Of a DNA stretch of 64,000 nt, positions 34,913-47,637 are shown one piece after another. Each line of letters opens with the position of its first letter. The stretch's first letter is position 1. A program made the position numbers and the translations under genes. The notes beneath the pieces were generated by a model. It saw only the letters and a program-made list of their open reading frames with translations. It did no database searches and was not told the DNA's origin. Location of the stretch: contig JAUXRP010000015.1 in the NCBI GenBank assembly GCA_030681675.1, positions 62,001 through 126,000 of the forward strand, given 5' to 3'. The DNA is from Candidatus Planktophila sp. Lineage in GTDB: Bacteria; Actinomycetota; Actinomycetes; Nanopelagicales; Nanopelagicaceae.

Positions 34913-35992
34913 ATGAGAGAGTACTTGGTAACACTGTTTATTTGCGCAGCTTTGTGTTACTCAATTACTCCCTTGGTACGCACTCAAGCGATTCGATGTG
35001 GAGCCGTAGCGCAAATTCGTGGTCGCGACATTCACACGGTACCAACTGCTCGCTGGGGTGGAGTTGCAATGTGGTTGGCGATGGCGGTGACTTTCATGAT
35101 CGTGAATCATCTTCCGCTAGTGGGTAAATCCTTTGGCCATGAATCTCAAGGTATTTTTTTGGCTTCCACAGTCATCGTTTTATTGGGCATGGCCGATGAT
35201 CGCTTCCAACTAGATGCCCTTACAAAACTAGCGGGACAAGTTTTTGCAGCAAGTATTTTACTTATGTATGGAATTCAGATTCTCTGGCTCCCAATTAACG
35301 GAGTAATTACTTTGCCGCCCAGTATTGGCCAGTTACTCACTGTCCTCGTAGTAGTCACTACTATCAATGCAGTTAATTTTATCGATGGCATGGATGGCTT
35401 AGCCGCTGGCATAGTTGCGATTGCTGGGATTGCATTTTTTGCCTTCGCATATTTGCTAGCCGTTGAATTCGGTTTTAGTCGTGCAGGTACTCCTTCATTG
35501 GTGACGGCAGTTCTCGTCGGAATTTGCATTGGTTTCCTGCCACATAACGCGCACCCAGCAAGAATTTTCATGGGTGATAGCGGCTCAATGTTGCTCGGAC
35601 TTTTATTAGCAACAGCTGCCATTACGTTAACGGGCCAGGTCGACCCAAATGCCATCGCGGCCGAGTCCGCGGGTCCAACACTCTTACCACTGCTTTTGCC
35701 TTTTGCAGTTCTTGCAATTCCCTTGGTGGATTTATTACTTGCAGTTGTTCGTCGAGTCAAAGCCGGTAAATCTCCCTTTGCTCCCGATAATAAACATCTG
35801 CATCACCGGTTACTTAGTGCCGGAAACTCACAGTTAAAAACGGCATCAATCCTCTATTTATGGACGGCAATGATCGCCTTTCCAGTTACAGTATTAGCAT
35901 TTGCACCGTGGTGGGTAGCTTTGACTACTGCAGTATTTCTTTTCCTAGTAACGGTAGTGGTTTCCAAAATAGGGAAAAAGGTAATTGTATGA
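34913..35992 (+). CDS. WecA/MraY-family undecaprenyl-phosphate sugar-1-phosphate transferase
   Basis: A 359-residue integral membrane protein with about 11 transmembrane helices. It carries the family's aspartate motifs: LLGMADDRFQLD, NAVNFIDGMDGLAAG, RIFMGDSGSMLLG, and the C-terminal HLHHRLLSAG. By neighbourhood this is the WecA/TagO-like enzyme starting a cell-wall glycopolymer on undecaprenyl phosphate, as Rv1302 does in mycobacteria. The exact sugar cannot be read from sequence. The stop overlaps the next start as ATGA. Confidence 0.9.
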   Translation: MREYLVTLFICAALCYSITPLVRTQAIRCGAVAQIRGRDIHTVPTARWGGVAMWLAMAVTFMIVNHLPLVGKSFGHESQGIFLASTVIVLLGMADDRFQLDALTKLAGQVFAASILLMYGIQILWLPINGVITLPPSIGQLLTVLVVVTTINAVNFIDGMDGLAAGIVAIAGIAFFAFAYLLAVEFGFSRAGTPSLVTAVLVGICIGFLPHNAHPARIFMGDSGSMLLGLLLATAAITLTGQVDPNAIAAESAGPTLLPLLLPFAVLAIPLVDLLLAVVRRVKAGKSPFAPDNKHLHHRLLSAGNSQLKTASILYLWTAMIAFPVTVLAFAPWWVALTTAVFLFLVTVVVSKIGKKVIV

Positions 35993-36402
35993 GCAGTAAT
36001 GAATCACGTTTGCTGCGAGGCGCTTTCCTTCCAACGCTGGCAGTTAGTGTTATTGCAATTACAGTAGCTACGATTCTGAGCGGTCTCAGTGGTTTTTATG
36101 GCGCACTTCTTGCCCAATTCGTAGTCGTAATATTCTTTGTTATTCACATCATCGTTTCACGAATGGTCCGAAACTTAGATCCACTCTCCACTATGGCTTT
36201 GGCGCTCTTTTCATACTTTGCCAAGCTCTTTGCGCTTGGCCTATTGCTATGGGCCATTGCCAAGTTCACTGACCGGGCTACGATTAGCCGAACCGCTTTT
36301 GGAATTACGGCAGTATTACTCACAATCTCTTGGCTTTGGGGCGAGATTGCCAGTTTCATGAAACTTCGCCTACATTTACCCCTCCCGGATACGAAAGCTT
36401 AA
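35989..36402 (+). CDS. atpI: AtpI-like membrane protein of the ATP synthase operon
   Basis: A 137-residue protein with four predicted transmembrane helices, in the position of the ATP synthase I subunit. The hydrophobic pattern (VSVIAITVATILSGLSGFYG, FAKLFALGLLLWAIAKF) and length fit AtpI. Sequence conservation is low, so the call leans on context. Translation is coupled to the WecA-like gene and a strong AAGGAGG follows at its end for the next gene. Confidence 0.65.
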   Translation: MSSNESRLLRGAFLPTLAVSVIAITVATILSGLSGFYGALLAQFVVVIFFVIHIIVSRMVRNLDPLSTMALALFSYFAKLFALGLLLWAIAKFTDRATISRTAFGITAVLLTISWLWGEIASFMKLRLHLPLPDTKA

Positions 36403-36412
36403 GGAGGCCTTG

Positions 36413-36601
36413 ATGGCAAAGCGTGAAGAGAGTGCAATGTGGTCGATTTTTGGCTACCTCCTTTCTGGCCTGCTCTTTTGGGGCGCAATTGGATATGGCC
36501 TCGATCAATGGCTTAATCAGGGCTACTTCACTTTGCTTGGCCTCTTAGTGGGCATCAGTGGTGCCATTTATCTCGTGTGGCTGCGCTTCGGGCGGGAGTG
36601 A
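36413..36601 (+). CDS. AtpZ/AtpI-family small membrane protein
   Basis: A 62-residue protein with two transmembrane helices. The motif GAIGYGLDQWLNQGYFTLLG is typical of AtpZ/AtpI-family F0-associated proteins, thought to aid c-ring assembly or Mg/Ca transport. ATG 36413 is preceded by AAGGAGG five bases upstream; the TTG at 36410 is less likely. The 114-base gap after it leads to atpB. Confidence 0.75.
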   Translation: MAKREESAMWSIFGYLLSGLLFWGAIGYGLDQWLNQGYFTLLGLLVGISGAIYLVWLRFGRE

Positions 36602-36715
36602 GCCGCCACACTTTTTTAGTGGGCAGTTGGATTTCTCAACCTGGCCGCCTCTGCCATAGGCTTCCCTCGTCTTGCCCGTTGTAGTCAACATTTTCAACCT
36701 CTGAAGGAGTTATGA

Positions 36716-37501
36716 GTGCGCGATTTACTGCGTTCTGGCACAGGTGGTGGCTTTGTCCCACCAAGCAGCTCCGATTTCGAACTCCCACCAATCTTTGGTG
36801 ATAACGCTTATACAACTAAACCAATATTTTTAGTTTTGTTTTCAGTAGTTCTAATCTCAACATTTTTCATTATCGCTTCGCGAAAAGCTGCAGTTGTACC
36901 TTCGAAGCTTCAATTCGCTGGCGAATCCGTTTACAGTTTTGTCCGGAATGATTTAGCTAAAGATGTAATTGGACATGACTTTCTGCGTTTTGTGCCCTAC
37001 CTCTTTACACTCTTTACATTTATTCTAGTTAACAATCTCTTTGGAATTATTCCGCTTCTGCAGTTTCCGACAATGTCGCGCGTATCTTTCCCCTACGTAT
37101 TAGCACTTACCATTTACCTCGTTTTTCACTATGTTGGAATTCGTAAACAGGGTGCATTTAAATACTTCAAAGACATCATGTTTATGCCAGGCGTTCCAAA
37201 AGCGGCATACATTCTTATTACTCCACTTGAAATTCTTACTTTTTTTGTCGTGCGTCCTCTGACTCTGGCACTTCGTCTCTTTGCAAATATGTTTGCAGGT
37301 CACTTGTTGTTGCTCGTATTTATCTTGGGTGGAGAACATCTTCTCCAAGGAGTTATTGGTTTAAAGTTGATCAGCCCATTTGCCTTCGCTGTAGGCATTG
37401 TGTTGACCTTCTTTGAATTCATGGTTCAAGTCCTGCAGGCATACATCTTTACTCTGCTCGCAGCTCTCTATATCGCCGGCGCCCTTGCCGACGAACACTA
37501 A
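36716..37501 (+). CDS. atpB: ATP synthase F0 subunit a
   Basis: A 261-residue membrane subunit forming the proton half-channels. The essential stator arginine lies in LALRLFANMFAGH. It starts at GTG 36716, set 6 bases after AAGGAG; an ATG four bases earlier is out of frame. It opens the atpBEFHAGDC operon. Confidence 0.95.
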   Translation: MRDLLRSGTGGGFVPPSSSDFELPPIFGDNAYTTKPIFLVLFSVVLISTFFIIASRKAAVVPSKLQFAGESVYSFVRNDLAKDVIGHDFLRFVPYLFTLFTFILVNNLFGIIPLLQFPTMSRVSFPYVLALTIYLVFHYVGIRKQGAFKYFKDIMFMPGVPKAAYILITPLEILTFFVVRPLTLALRLFANMFAGHLLLLVFILGGEHLLQGVIGLKLISPFAFAVGIVLTFFEFMVQVLQAYIFTLLAALYIAGALADEH

Positions 37502-37520
37502 TAGGAAATAAGGAGAAAAA

Positions 37521-37724
37521 ATGGAAGGCACACTCAACCTCGTTGGTTTTGGCCTCGCAGCTATCGGTCCCGGAATCGCAACTGGTCTAATCTTCGCCGC
37601 ATATATCAACGGCGTCGCACGTCAGCCAGAGGCACGTAGCGTTCTACAGCCAATCGCATTCCTTGGTTTCGCACTTGCTGAAGCCCTTGCACTCTTCGGC
37701 CTCGTTCTCGCATTCGTTCTCTAA
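37521..37724 (+). CDS. atpE: ATP synthase F0 subunit c
   Basis: A 67-residue two-helix proteolipid of the rotor ring. The polar loop is ARQPEA, and the ion-binding carboxylate is the Glu in [12 protein letters not shown] on helix 2. No sodium-type Gln/Ser-Thr signature is apparent, so it is probably proton-driven. AAGGAG precedes the ATG. Confidence 0.95.
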   Translation: MEGTLNLVGFGLAAIGPGIATGLIFAAYINGVARQPEARSVLQPIAFLGFALAEALALFGLVLAFVL

Positions 37725-37755
37725 TACATATTCGATTTCACTAATTGAAACTTAA

Positions 37756-38295
<540 letters not shown>

Positions 38296-38321
38296 ACATA
38301 GCGAAAAGGAAGCAGTAATAG

Positions 38322-39149
38322 ATGAGAGCTCACCTCGGAGGCAGCAGCCGTCAGTCACTCGTGACTGCGCGCGCAGCGTTAGATGCTGCCATAAAAGGAG
38401 TAGATGCATCAAATGCATCTACATTGAGCGCTGAACTTTTCTTTGTCGCCGATGTACTGGATACAAATATCGCAGTGCGTCGCGCTCTAACCGACTCTTC
38501 TCGTGATGATAAATCTAAGTCAGTATTTCTTTCAGAGTTATTCGGCACAAAGATCGGCGCGTTGGCACTTGCCATTACAACTGAGATATCGGCGATGCGT
38601 TGGTCTGCACCAAAGGATCTTGTACTTGTGATTGAGCAGTTAGCTATTGAGGCAGAAGCATCAGCTGCCAACATTGCCGGTGAACTCGATCGCGTAGAAG
38701 ATGAAATCTTTACTGCCTCACGTGCGATCGCCGGCTCAGCCGAACTTCGCAAGGCACTGACATCGGATGCAAAGCTTGCTAAAGCAACACTCGTTAGCGA
38801 GATTCTTAAGGGTGCATCTGGTTCAACCGTGAAGCTTGTTTCGCAGTTAGCAAACACGTGGCGTGGACGCAGCATCGAATCAGCCTTTGATGATTATGCC
38901 CATGCCCTTGCCGCACGCCGTAATCGCGTAATTGCTCTGGTCCGCGTGGCTGCACCACTGAGCACTGCTCAACAAAAACGCTTATCTACTGCACTTAACA
39001 ATCAAGTAGGTCAGCCTGTACGTATCAATATTGAGATCGAACCGGCAGTAATTGGTGGAATTTCAATCAAGTTTGCAGATGAGTTAGTTGATGGAACTGT
39101 TTCAAATCGTTTGGCTGGGGCCGCACGCGCCGTAGTCGGAAGCAAATAA
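38322..39149 (+). CDS. atpH: ATP synthase F1 subunit delta
   Basis: A 275-residue delta subunit. Length matches the extended actinobacterial type rather than the roughly 180 residues of E. coli. The start MRAHLGGSSRQSLVTARAAL is typical, and the C-terminal portion (VRVAAPLSTAQQKRLSTAL) contains the usual delta motif ending GGISIKFADELVDGT. It links the b stalk to the top of alpha3beta3. Confidence 0.93.
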   Translation: MRAHLGGSSRQSLVTARAALDAAIKGVDASNASTLSAELFFVADVLDTNIAVRRALTDSSRDDKSKSVFLSELFGTKIGALALAITTEISAMRWSAPKDLVLVIEQLAIEAEASAANIAGELDRVEDEIFTASRAIAGSAELRKALTSDAKLAKATLVSEILKGASGSTVKLVSQLANTWRGRSIESAFDDYAHALAARRNRVIALVRVAAPLSTAQQKRLSTALNNQVGQPVRINIEIEPAVIGGISIKFADELVDGTVSNRLAGAARAVVGSK

Positions 39150-39161
39150 AGGGAGAATCAC

Positions 39162-40802
39162 ATGGCAGACCTCACGATCAACCCGGCTGAAATCCAGGGA
39201 GCCTTAGCGAACTTTGTTAAGTCTTACGATCCAGGCGTTGCAGCTCGCGACGAAGTCGGAACTGTAAGCCAAGCCGGCGATGGAATCGCACGCGTTGAAG
39301 GGCTGCCATCGACGATGGCAAATGAGTTGTTGCAGTTTGAAAACGGCACACTCGGCCTGGCACTCAACCTCGACGTACGTGAAATCGGCGTTGTTATCTT
39401 GGGTGGTTACGAAGGAATCGAAGAGGGAACATCAGTGCGCCGCACAGGTGAGATTCTCTCAGTACCAGTAGGCGATGGCTTCTTAGGTCGCGTTGTCGAT
39501 CCTCTAGGTCGTCCCATCGATGGCAAGGGTGAGATCAAGGCCGATGCACGTAGAGCACTTGAACTTCAGGCTCCCTCTGTAGTTCAGCGCCAACCTGTAA
39601 AAGAGCCACTCGCAACTGGAATTAAAGCGATTGATGCGATGACAGCAATTGGTCGCGGACAACGCCAGTTAATTATTGGAGATCGTCAGACTGGTAAAAC
39701 TGCCGTTGCAGTAGACACAATTATTAACCAGAAGGAAAACTGGAAATCTGGAGATAAGAAGAAGCAAGTTAAATGTATTTATGTCGCTATCGGGCAAAAG
39801 GGTTCAACGATCGCGGCAGTTAAGGGCGCACTCGAAGAGGCCGGCGCAATGGAGTACACAACTATCGTTGCATCTCCCGCCTCAGACCCTGCAGGTTTTA
39901 AATACTTAGCTCCATACACTGGCTCTTCAATTGGCCAACACTGGATGTATAACGGCGAACATGTACTTATCGTCTTTGATGATCTATCAAAGCAGGCCGA
40001 GGCTTATCGTTCAGTCTCATTGCTCCTTCGTCGCCCACCAGGTCGTGAAGCATATCCTGGAGATGTTTTCTATTTGCACTCACGTTTATTAGAGCGTTGT
40101 GCAAAGCTCTCAGATGAACTCGGTGGTGGTTCGATGACTGGTCTTCCAATTATTGAGACTAAGGGAAATGACGTTTCCGCTTTTATTCCTACAAATGTTA
40201 TTTCAATTACTGACGGTCAGTGCTTCCTTGAAACAGATCTATTTAACGCCGGCGTTCGTCCAGCAATTAACGTGGGCATCTCTGTTTCGCGCGTAGGTGG
40301 CTCTGCACAGACTAAGGCGATGAAGAAGATCGCGGGTCGACTGCGCCTTGACTTGGCACAGTTCCGTGAGCTCGAAGCTTTCGCGGCATTTGGTTCAGAT
40401 CTAGATGCGGCCTCAAAGGCACAACTTGAGCGCGGCGCGCGCATGGTTGAACTCTTAAAACAGGGTCAGTACTCACCTTATTCTCTTGAGCATCAGATTG
40501 TTTCAATCTGGGCCGGTACTTCAGGTGCGCTGGACTCAGTTGCAGTTGCCGACATCCGTCGATTTGAGGCCGAACTCCTTGAGTTCATTGGTCGCGAACG
40601 TAAAGATATCTTCACGGTGATTGCAGAGACGAAAACACTCGAAGATGACACAATCAAGGCGATGGAAGAAGCGGTAACTTTCTTTAAGGCACGTTTTGCA
40701 CCGAGCCATGCAGAAGCGGTTTACGAGTTGCCTGCAGACGCTCTCGATTCAGAAGTTAATGAGCAAGTTACGAAGTATGTTCAGGCACCGGTGAAGAAGT
40801 AA
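39162..40802 (+). CDS. atpA: ATP synthase F1 subunit alpha
   Basis: A 546-residue non-catalytic nucleotide-binding subunit. Motifs are the P-loop [22 protein letters not shown] and the arginine-finger region [17 protein letters not shown]. The C-terminal extension past the core is usual in actinobacteria. It is separated from atpH by 12 bases with GGGAG. Confidence 0.97.
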   Translation: MADLTINPAEIQGALANFVKSYDPGVAARDEVGTVSQAGDGIARVEGLPSTMANELLQFENGTLGLALNLDVREIGVVILGGYEGIEEGTSVRRTGEILSVPVGDGFLGRVVDPLGRPIDGKGEIKADARRALELQAPSVVQRQPVKEPLATGIKAIDAMTAIGRGQRQLIIGDRQTGKTAVAVDTIINQKENWKSGDKKKQVKCIYVAIGQKGSTIAAVKGALEEAGAMEYTTIVASPASDPAGFKYLAPYTGSSIGQHWMYNGEHVLIVFDDLSKQAEAYRSVSLLLRRPPGREAYPGDVFYLHSRLLERCAKLSDELGGGSMTGLPIIETKGNDVSAFIPTNVISITDGQCFLETDLFNAGVRPAINVGISVSRVGGSAQTKAMKKIAGRLRLDLAQFRELEAFAAFGSDLDAASKAQLERGARMVELLKQGQYSPYSLEHQIVSIWAGTSGALDSVAVADIRRFEAELLEFIGRERKDIFTVIAETKTLEDDTIKAMEEAVTFFKARFAPSHAEAVYELPADALDSEVNEQVTKYVQAPVKK

Positions 40803-40805
40803 CCT

Positions 40806-43150
<2,345 letters not shown>

Positions 43151-43157
43151 AAAAAAC

Positions 43158-43412
43158 ATGACACTCAACGTCGAACTCGTATCTCCAACAGAGCGCGTCT
43201 GGTCGGGGCAGGCTTCATTTGTCTCTGCCCGTACCGTTGAAGGTGATCTTGGAATTTTGAGCGATCACGCGCCGCTCTTTGGAGTACTTGTCGATGGAGC
43301 TGTGAGCATAAAAGGTATTGATGGAAGCACCACTGCATTTACTGTAAGTGGTGGCTTCATATCGGTATCAAATAATCGGGTTTCTATTCTTACTGAAACT
43401 GTGAGCAAGTAA
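43158..43412 (+). CDS. atpC: ATP synthase F1 subunit epsilon
   Basis: An 84-residue epsilon subunit containing only the N-terminal beta-sandwich (LNVELVSPTERVWSGQA, GDLGILSDHAPLFGVL). The C-terminal helical hairpin present in the roughly 130-residue E. coli form is missing, so inhibition by an extended epsilon helix should be absent. ATG 43158 follows atpD by 7 bases; an upstream in-frame TTG overlaps atpD. Confidence 0.92.
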   Translation: MTLNVELVSPTERVWSGQASFVSARTVEGDLGILSDHAPLFGVLVDGAVSIKGIDGSTTAFTVSGGFISVSNNRVSILTETVSK

Positions 43413-43413
43413 C

Positions 43414-44334
43414 TTACTTTATGTGATGTTCAGTCTCAATGACGCGAACCGTCTTTGACTGACCACGCATCACGATGGACTGACTAACAGCACCAAAACT
43501 TGTATAGCGGATTCCCTTGATTAACTCACCATCGGTTATTCCAGTTGCCGCTAAGAAAACATCTTCGGAGTTCACAAGATCCTTGGTGTACAAGATTGCA
43601 CCAACTGGCTTGCCATCTTCATACAACTGACCTTGAATAGCCCCGCCTAAACAAATCATCGCAGCCGCAGCAATTACTCCCTCTGGAGTCCCACCGACGC
43701 CCATCAATAAATCAATGCCTGTGTTGGGCCGTGCAGTTTCAATCGCGGCAGCAACATCACCATCTTGAATTAAGCGGATGCGCGCACCTGCAGCGCGGAT
43801 CTCTGCAATTAATTGCGCATGTCGTGGACGATTTAGTACCACAACTGTAATGTCACTAATCGCCAAATTTTTTGCCTTCGCAACTGCATGTATGTTCTCG
43901 GCAGTCGTTGCCTGTATGTCAATAACATGAGCGGCCTCTGGACCAGTGACAATCTTGTTCATATAAAAAGAGGTCGTAGGGTCAAACATAGTTCCGCGAG
44001 GAGATAAGGCGATTACGGAGATTGCCCCATTCATTCCATTTGCAGTTAATGAGGTCCCATCTATCGGATCGACTGCAACATCACACGATGGCCCTTGCTG
44101 ATTTCCAACGTTCTCACCATTATGGAGCATTGGAGCATCATCTTTTTCACCTTCACCAATAACTACAACACCTGCCATATCAACTGTATTAATCATTTCG
44201 CGCATTGCTTCGACTGCAGCTTTATCAGCTAAATTCTTCTCACCACGACCTACCCACGGCGCTGCGGCAATCGCAGCAGTTTCTGTTACTCGAATTAGTT
44301 CGAGGGCTAAGTTGCGATCTGGGATTGCAGGCAT
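43414..44334 (-). CDS. glpX: Fructose-1,6-bisphosphatase, class II
   Basis: A 306-residue GlpX-type phosphatase of gluconeogenesis. The metal and substrate motifs are [15 protein letters not shown] and [16 protein letters not shown], with [18 protein letters not shown] later. This is the usual FBPase of actinobacteria. It is convergent with atpC, one base apart, with no room for a separate terminator. Its start overlaps the murA stop by one base. Confidence 0.94.
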   Translation of the reverse strand: MPAIPDRNLALELIRVTETAAIAAAPWVGRGEKNLADKAAVEAMREMINTVDMAGVVVIGEGEKDDAPMLHNGENVGNQQGPSCDVAVDPIDGTSLTANGMNGAISVIALSPRGTMFDPTTSFYMNKIVTGPEAAHVIDIQATTAENIHAVAKAKNLAISDITVVVLNRPRHAQLIAEIRAAGARIRLIQDGDVAAAIETARPNTGIDLLMGVGGTPEGVIAAAAMICLGGAIQGQLYEDGKPVGAILYTKDLVNSEDVFLAATGITDGELIKGIRYTSFGAVSQSIVMRGQSKTVRVIETEHHIK

Positions 44335-45593
44335 TATTCACGGCTCACTTTCGCTCCTAGGCTGACAAGTTGCTCAGTAAAGTTAGGATAGCCACGATCT
44401 ACATGGAAGGCGGCATCTATAGTAGTTTCACCCTCACTTACGAGAGCTGCTAGAACTAAACCCGCGCCGGCACGAATATCGGTGGCCTCAACTGGTGCCC
44501 CAGATAGCTCTGGCACTCCGTTAATTGATGCATGGTGGCCATCGATCGATATCTGTGCTCCAAGTCGTATGAGTTCGTTGACGAACATAAAACGTGACTC
44601 AAAAACATTTTCAGTAACTAAAGAGTGTCCATCGGCAATCGAGTTCAAGGCAATAACCATAGGAAGTAAATCTGTAGGAAAACCTGGATAAGGAAGAGTT
44701 ACCACGTCGATAGCGTGTGGCCTTGAATCTATGCGTACGCGTATGCCGTCGGAGGTCGATGTCACGATCGCACCAGCGCTAACGAGTTTTTCGAGGGGCA
44801 GTTCTAAATCCTTAGCACGCGCACCATGAATTGTAATGTCACCTCGTGTCATTGCCGCAGCAAATGCCCAGGTCCCAGTAATGATGCGATCTGGAATTGT
44901 TACATGAGTTGTAGGATTCAATTTATCCACTCCAGTTATGGTGATGAGTGGAGTTCCGAGGCCTTGAATCTTTGCACCCATTGAAAGTAAGAATTCGCCG
45001 AGATCGATTAAATCTGGTTCACGTGCGGCGTTTTCGATTGTAGTTACACCTTTAGCTAAGACGGCTGCCGTCATAATATTCTCTGTAGCGCCTACACTTG
45101 GAAAATCAAGTTCTATTAAGGCTCCAGATAATCCATGTACTGCTTCGGCGATTACATAACCATGTTCAATATGCGCACTCGCACCTAATGCCTCTAATCC
45201 CTTTATGTGAAAATCCAAACCTCGCGAACCAATTGCATCCCCACCAGGTAGTGCTACCTCAGCTTTACCAATTCGAGCGACAAGTGGACCTAAAACATTT
45301 ATAGAGGCACGCATTTTTCGCACCAGATCATAATCTGCACGGTGTCCTGGGTTTTCAGGAACATCAATTGTCACGGTATCTTTTTCGTGGATTACTGTGC
45401 AGCCCAGACGCGTTAAGAGATCTGACATGATGTCGACATCGGCAATCTCTGGCACATTCTCGATTGTTGTCGTACCAGTGGCTAAAATCGATGCCGCCAT
45501 GAGTTTTAAGACGGAGTTCTTTGCTCCGGTGACGGTAACTTCTCCACGCAGACTTGCTCCTCCCGTGACGCGGAAACGATCGAGAGATGCCAT
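44334..45593 (-). CDS. murA: UDP-N-acetylglucosamine 1-carboxyvinyltransferase
   Basis: A 419-residue enzyme of the first committed step of peptidoglycan synthesis, adding enolpyruvate to UDP-GlcNAc. The fold motifs are [34 protein letters not shown] and the C-terminal [15 protein letters not shown]. In the catalytic loop [11 protein letters not shown] the usual Cys is Asp. In mycobacterial and chlamydial MurA this change gives intrinsic fosfomycin insensitivity. It is divergent from the adenosyltransferase gene with only 28 bases between starts. Confidence 0.95.
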   Translation of the reverse strand: MASLDRFRVTGGASLRGEVTVTGAKNSVLKLMAASILATGTTTIENVPEIADVDIMSDLLTRLGCTVIHEKDTVTIDVPENPGHRADYDLVRKMRASINVLGPLVARIGKAEVALPGGDAIGSRGLDFHIKGLEALGASAHIEHGYVIAEAVHGLSGALIELDFPSVGATENIMTAAVLAKGVTTIENAAREPDLIDLGEFLLSMGAKIQGLGTPLITITGVDKLNPTTHVTIPDRIITGTWAFAAAMTRGDITIHGARAKDLELPLEKLVSAGAIVTSTSDGIRVRIDSRPHAIDVVTLPYPGFPTDLLPMVIALNSIADGHSLVTENVFESRFMFVNELIRLGAQISIDGHHASINGVPELSGAPVEATDIRAGAGLVLAALVSEGETTIDAAFHVDRGYPNFTEQLVSLGAKVSRE

Positions 45594-45621
45594 GCCCGCA
45601 GTCTACTTATAGGCTATAGGC

Positions 45622-46194
45622 ATGGTTAATTTGACGCGTATTTACACTAAGACCGGCGATGATGGAACAACCTCATTAGGCGACATGAGCCGAACATCGA
45701 AAAATGATCCGCGCCTTGAAGCGTACGCCACCGTGGATGAAGCTAACTCCTCCATCGGGGTAGTGCTTGCTACAGAAAATTTGAGTGAAGATGTCCGCGC
45801 ATTGTTAGTGCGAATTCAAAATGATCTCTTTGATGTTGGTGCCGATTTGTGCACGCCGGTGGTAGATTCGCCTGCCTTTGAACCACTTCGCGTTCTTGAA
45901 TCCCAGATTAAATTTTTAGAAGAGGAAATCGATAGATACAACAGCGAATTAGAACCTGTGCGCTCATTTGTGTTACCTTCGGGCACACCAGCGGCTGCAC
46001 ATCTTCATGTCGCTCGCACCGTTGTGCGCCGTGCAGAGCGTTGTACATGGGCTGCAATACATGGATTTGGTGGCGGAGTTAGTCCAATAACAGCAAAGTA
46101 TTTAAATCGTTGCTCAGATCTACTCTTTGTTTTAGCACGATATGTAAATAAAGATATTGGTGATCAGCTATGGGTTCCAGGAGCTAATCGCTAA
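45622..46194 (+). CDS. Cob(I)alamin adenosyltransferase, PduO type
   Basis: A 190-residue ATP:corrinoid adenosyltransferase making adenosylcobalamin. Typical motifs are RIYTKTGDDGTTSLGD, LEAYATVDEANSSIG, and the C-terminal ARTVVRRAERCTWAA with LNRCSDLLFVLARY. Presence implies use of B12 coenzyme, possibly from scavenged corrinoid. It overlaps the convergent gene at 46191 by 4 bases. Confidence 0.93.
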   Translation: MVNLTRIYTKTGDDGTTSLGDMSRTSKNDPRLEAYATVDEANSSIGVVLATENLSEDVRALLVRIQNDLFDVGADLCTPVVDSPAFEPLRVLESQIKFLEEEIDRYNSELEPVRSFVLPSGTPAAAHLHVARTVVRRAERCTWAAIHGFGGGVSPITAKYLNRCSDLLFVLARYVNKDIGDQLWVPGANR

Positions 46195-46838
46195 TTATTG
46201 CTCGCTGTATATGTTGAACTTGGTATTTTCTCACTTGCAGCATCATGGTGACAGTTTGCAGAAATCCCTGATATTCGGTGATGGAGCTCTAAAGGCTCTT
46301 GGCTAACAAGTAGAACAGTCACAATTTCTTTAGGCGCCGTCGCTCTAACTAAAGCTCGGATAGTTCCAAAAGTGATCCTTGTTGCATCTTCAGTGGAAAC
46401 CTCACCTGCTAGCTTGGCATTAACCTCCCACCACGTGCAGCCATTGAGAGATGCAACTTGAATTGCGCCACACGAGAATTTCTCACAAATTGGCACCCCA
46501 TCAACTTTTTGAGCCAGCGCTTTAGCTAATTTCTTATCATTCGATGCCGTTCCAATTAACTCCTTAGCACTCGGAATTTTGGCAAAAACCTCACCGCTAG
46601 ATTTGAAACCAACGGGTGGCCATTTTGGAGAGGGTGAAGGGGAGATGCGTTTTTTGCCCTTTTTTGTAACGACGTTCTTTTTTATAACCGCAATCTTTTT
46701 TACAACTGGCCTTTTAATTGGCGTTATTTTCTTGCTTGCTGTGGCCTTCGGCGTTGGAGTCGGTGATTGAGTAGCACTTGTCGCTACTGGTGTTATTAAC
46801 GTTAGCGCAATAACAAGGATTAATAGGCGCTTAATCAC
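46191..46838 (-). CDS. Secreted Lys-rich protein of unknown function
   Basis: A 215-residue protein with a Sec signal peptide (MIKRLLILVIALTLITPVAT, cleavage near SATQ). A Thr/Pro linker and a Lys/Val-rich repetitive region follow (about 30-68; KKIAVIKKNVVTKKGKK). The globular C-terminal part, about 75-215, has four cysteines (VPICEKFSCGAI, LNGCTWWEV, ISANCHHD), which could form two disulfides. I recognise no family. The basic stretch may bind cell-wall polymers. It overlaps the upstream ABC-2 permease by 8 bases and so is cotranscribed with the exporter. Confidence 0.75.
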   Translation of the reverse strand: MIKRLLILVIALTLITPVATSATQSPTPTPKATASKKITPIKRPVVKKIAVIKKNVVTKKGKKRISPSPSPKWPPVGFKSSGEVFAKIPSAKELIGTASNDKKLAKALAQKVDGVPICEKFSCGAIQVASLNGCTWWEVNAKLAGEVSTEDATRITFGTIRALVRATAPKEIVTVLLVSQEPLELHHRISGISANCHHDAASEKIPSSTYTASNN

Positions 46839-47637
46839 GGTCCCACTTAAATTTGCGGACTGAAAAGAAGGTACCGATGATGAGCCAGACTATTAGTACC
46901 GCAAAAGTTCGTTCATTTTCCCAAGATTTTGCGATCTCTTGCGCTGCAAAGGAATCTGGTAAAAAGACTGATCGCATGCCTTGGGTGAGCCACTTAAGTG
47001 GAAAAATTGCAGCGACTTGTTGCATCCAGGGTGGAAGTTGTGTAAAAATGAAAAATACGCCGCTGAAGAACTGCAAAATAATTACGATGGGCGAAACAAC
47101 TGCCGATGCTCCTCGGCCACTCTTTGGAATAATTGAAAATGCGATTCCGAGTGCGGTCGAACATGCACTTCCAAGTACAACCAACCAGGCGAAAGTAATC
47201 CATTTATCAGTGCCAGTTGGCATTTCAAGACCAAGGAAGAGTAAGCCGAATCCAAAAAGCATGAAAATCTGTATGACCATGCTAACTGTGACAAGAATTG
47301 CCTTTCCAATAAAATAACTAGATGCCGGCATTGGTGTTCCGCGCAACCGCTTGAGCGCTCCGAAGTCGCGCTCTAGTGGAATTGTAATTGCAAGTGCTTG
47401 AAAGCCAGTATTAACCAGACCTGATGCAATCATTCCCGCCGCAAAGTACTGGGAAAAAGTTACTCCTGGAGCAATTGTGTCTTTAAAGACCGATCCGAAA
47501 ATTGTCAGCAAAATTACTGGAAAAAAAAGTGTAAAAACAACGGACTCGCGTTGCCTTGAAAACTGTCGAATCTCAAAACCCCCGCGCCGAATGCCGAGTG
47601 AGATGGCGCTAGGAATCTTATTCATGGGTTTTACCAA
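46831..47637 (-). CDS. ABC-2 type transporter permease
   Basis: A 268-residue membrane protein with six predicted helices and the ABC-2 signature region (FPVILLTIFGSVF, FAAGMIASGLVNTGFQ, RLRGTPMPASSYF). It pairs with the ATPase at 47618 to form a DrrAB-like exporter. The substrate is unknown. Its start overlaps the ATPase gene by 20 bases. Confidence 0.9.
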   Translation of the reverse strand: MVKPMNKIPSAISLGIRRGGFEIRQFSRQRESVVFTLFFPVILLTIFGSVFKDTIAPGVTFSQYFAAGMIASGLVNTGFQALAITIPLERDFGALKRLRGTPMPASSYFIGKAILVTVSMVIQIFMLFGFGLLFLGLEMPTGTDKWITFAWLVVLGSACSTALGIAFSIIPKSGRGASAVVSPIVIILQFFSGVFFIFTQLPPWMQQVAAIFPLKWLTQGMRSVFLPDSFAAQEIAKSWENERTFAVLIVWLIIGTFFSVRKFKWDRD

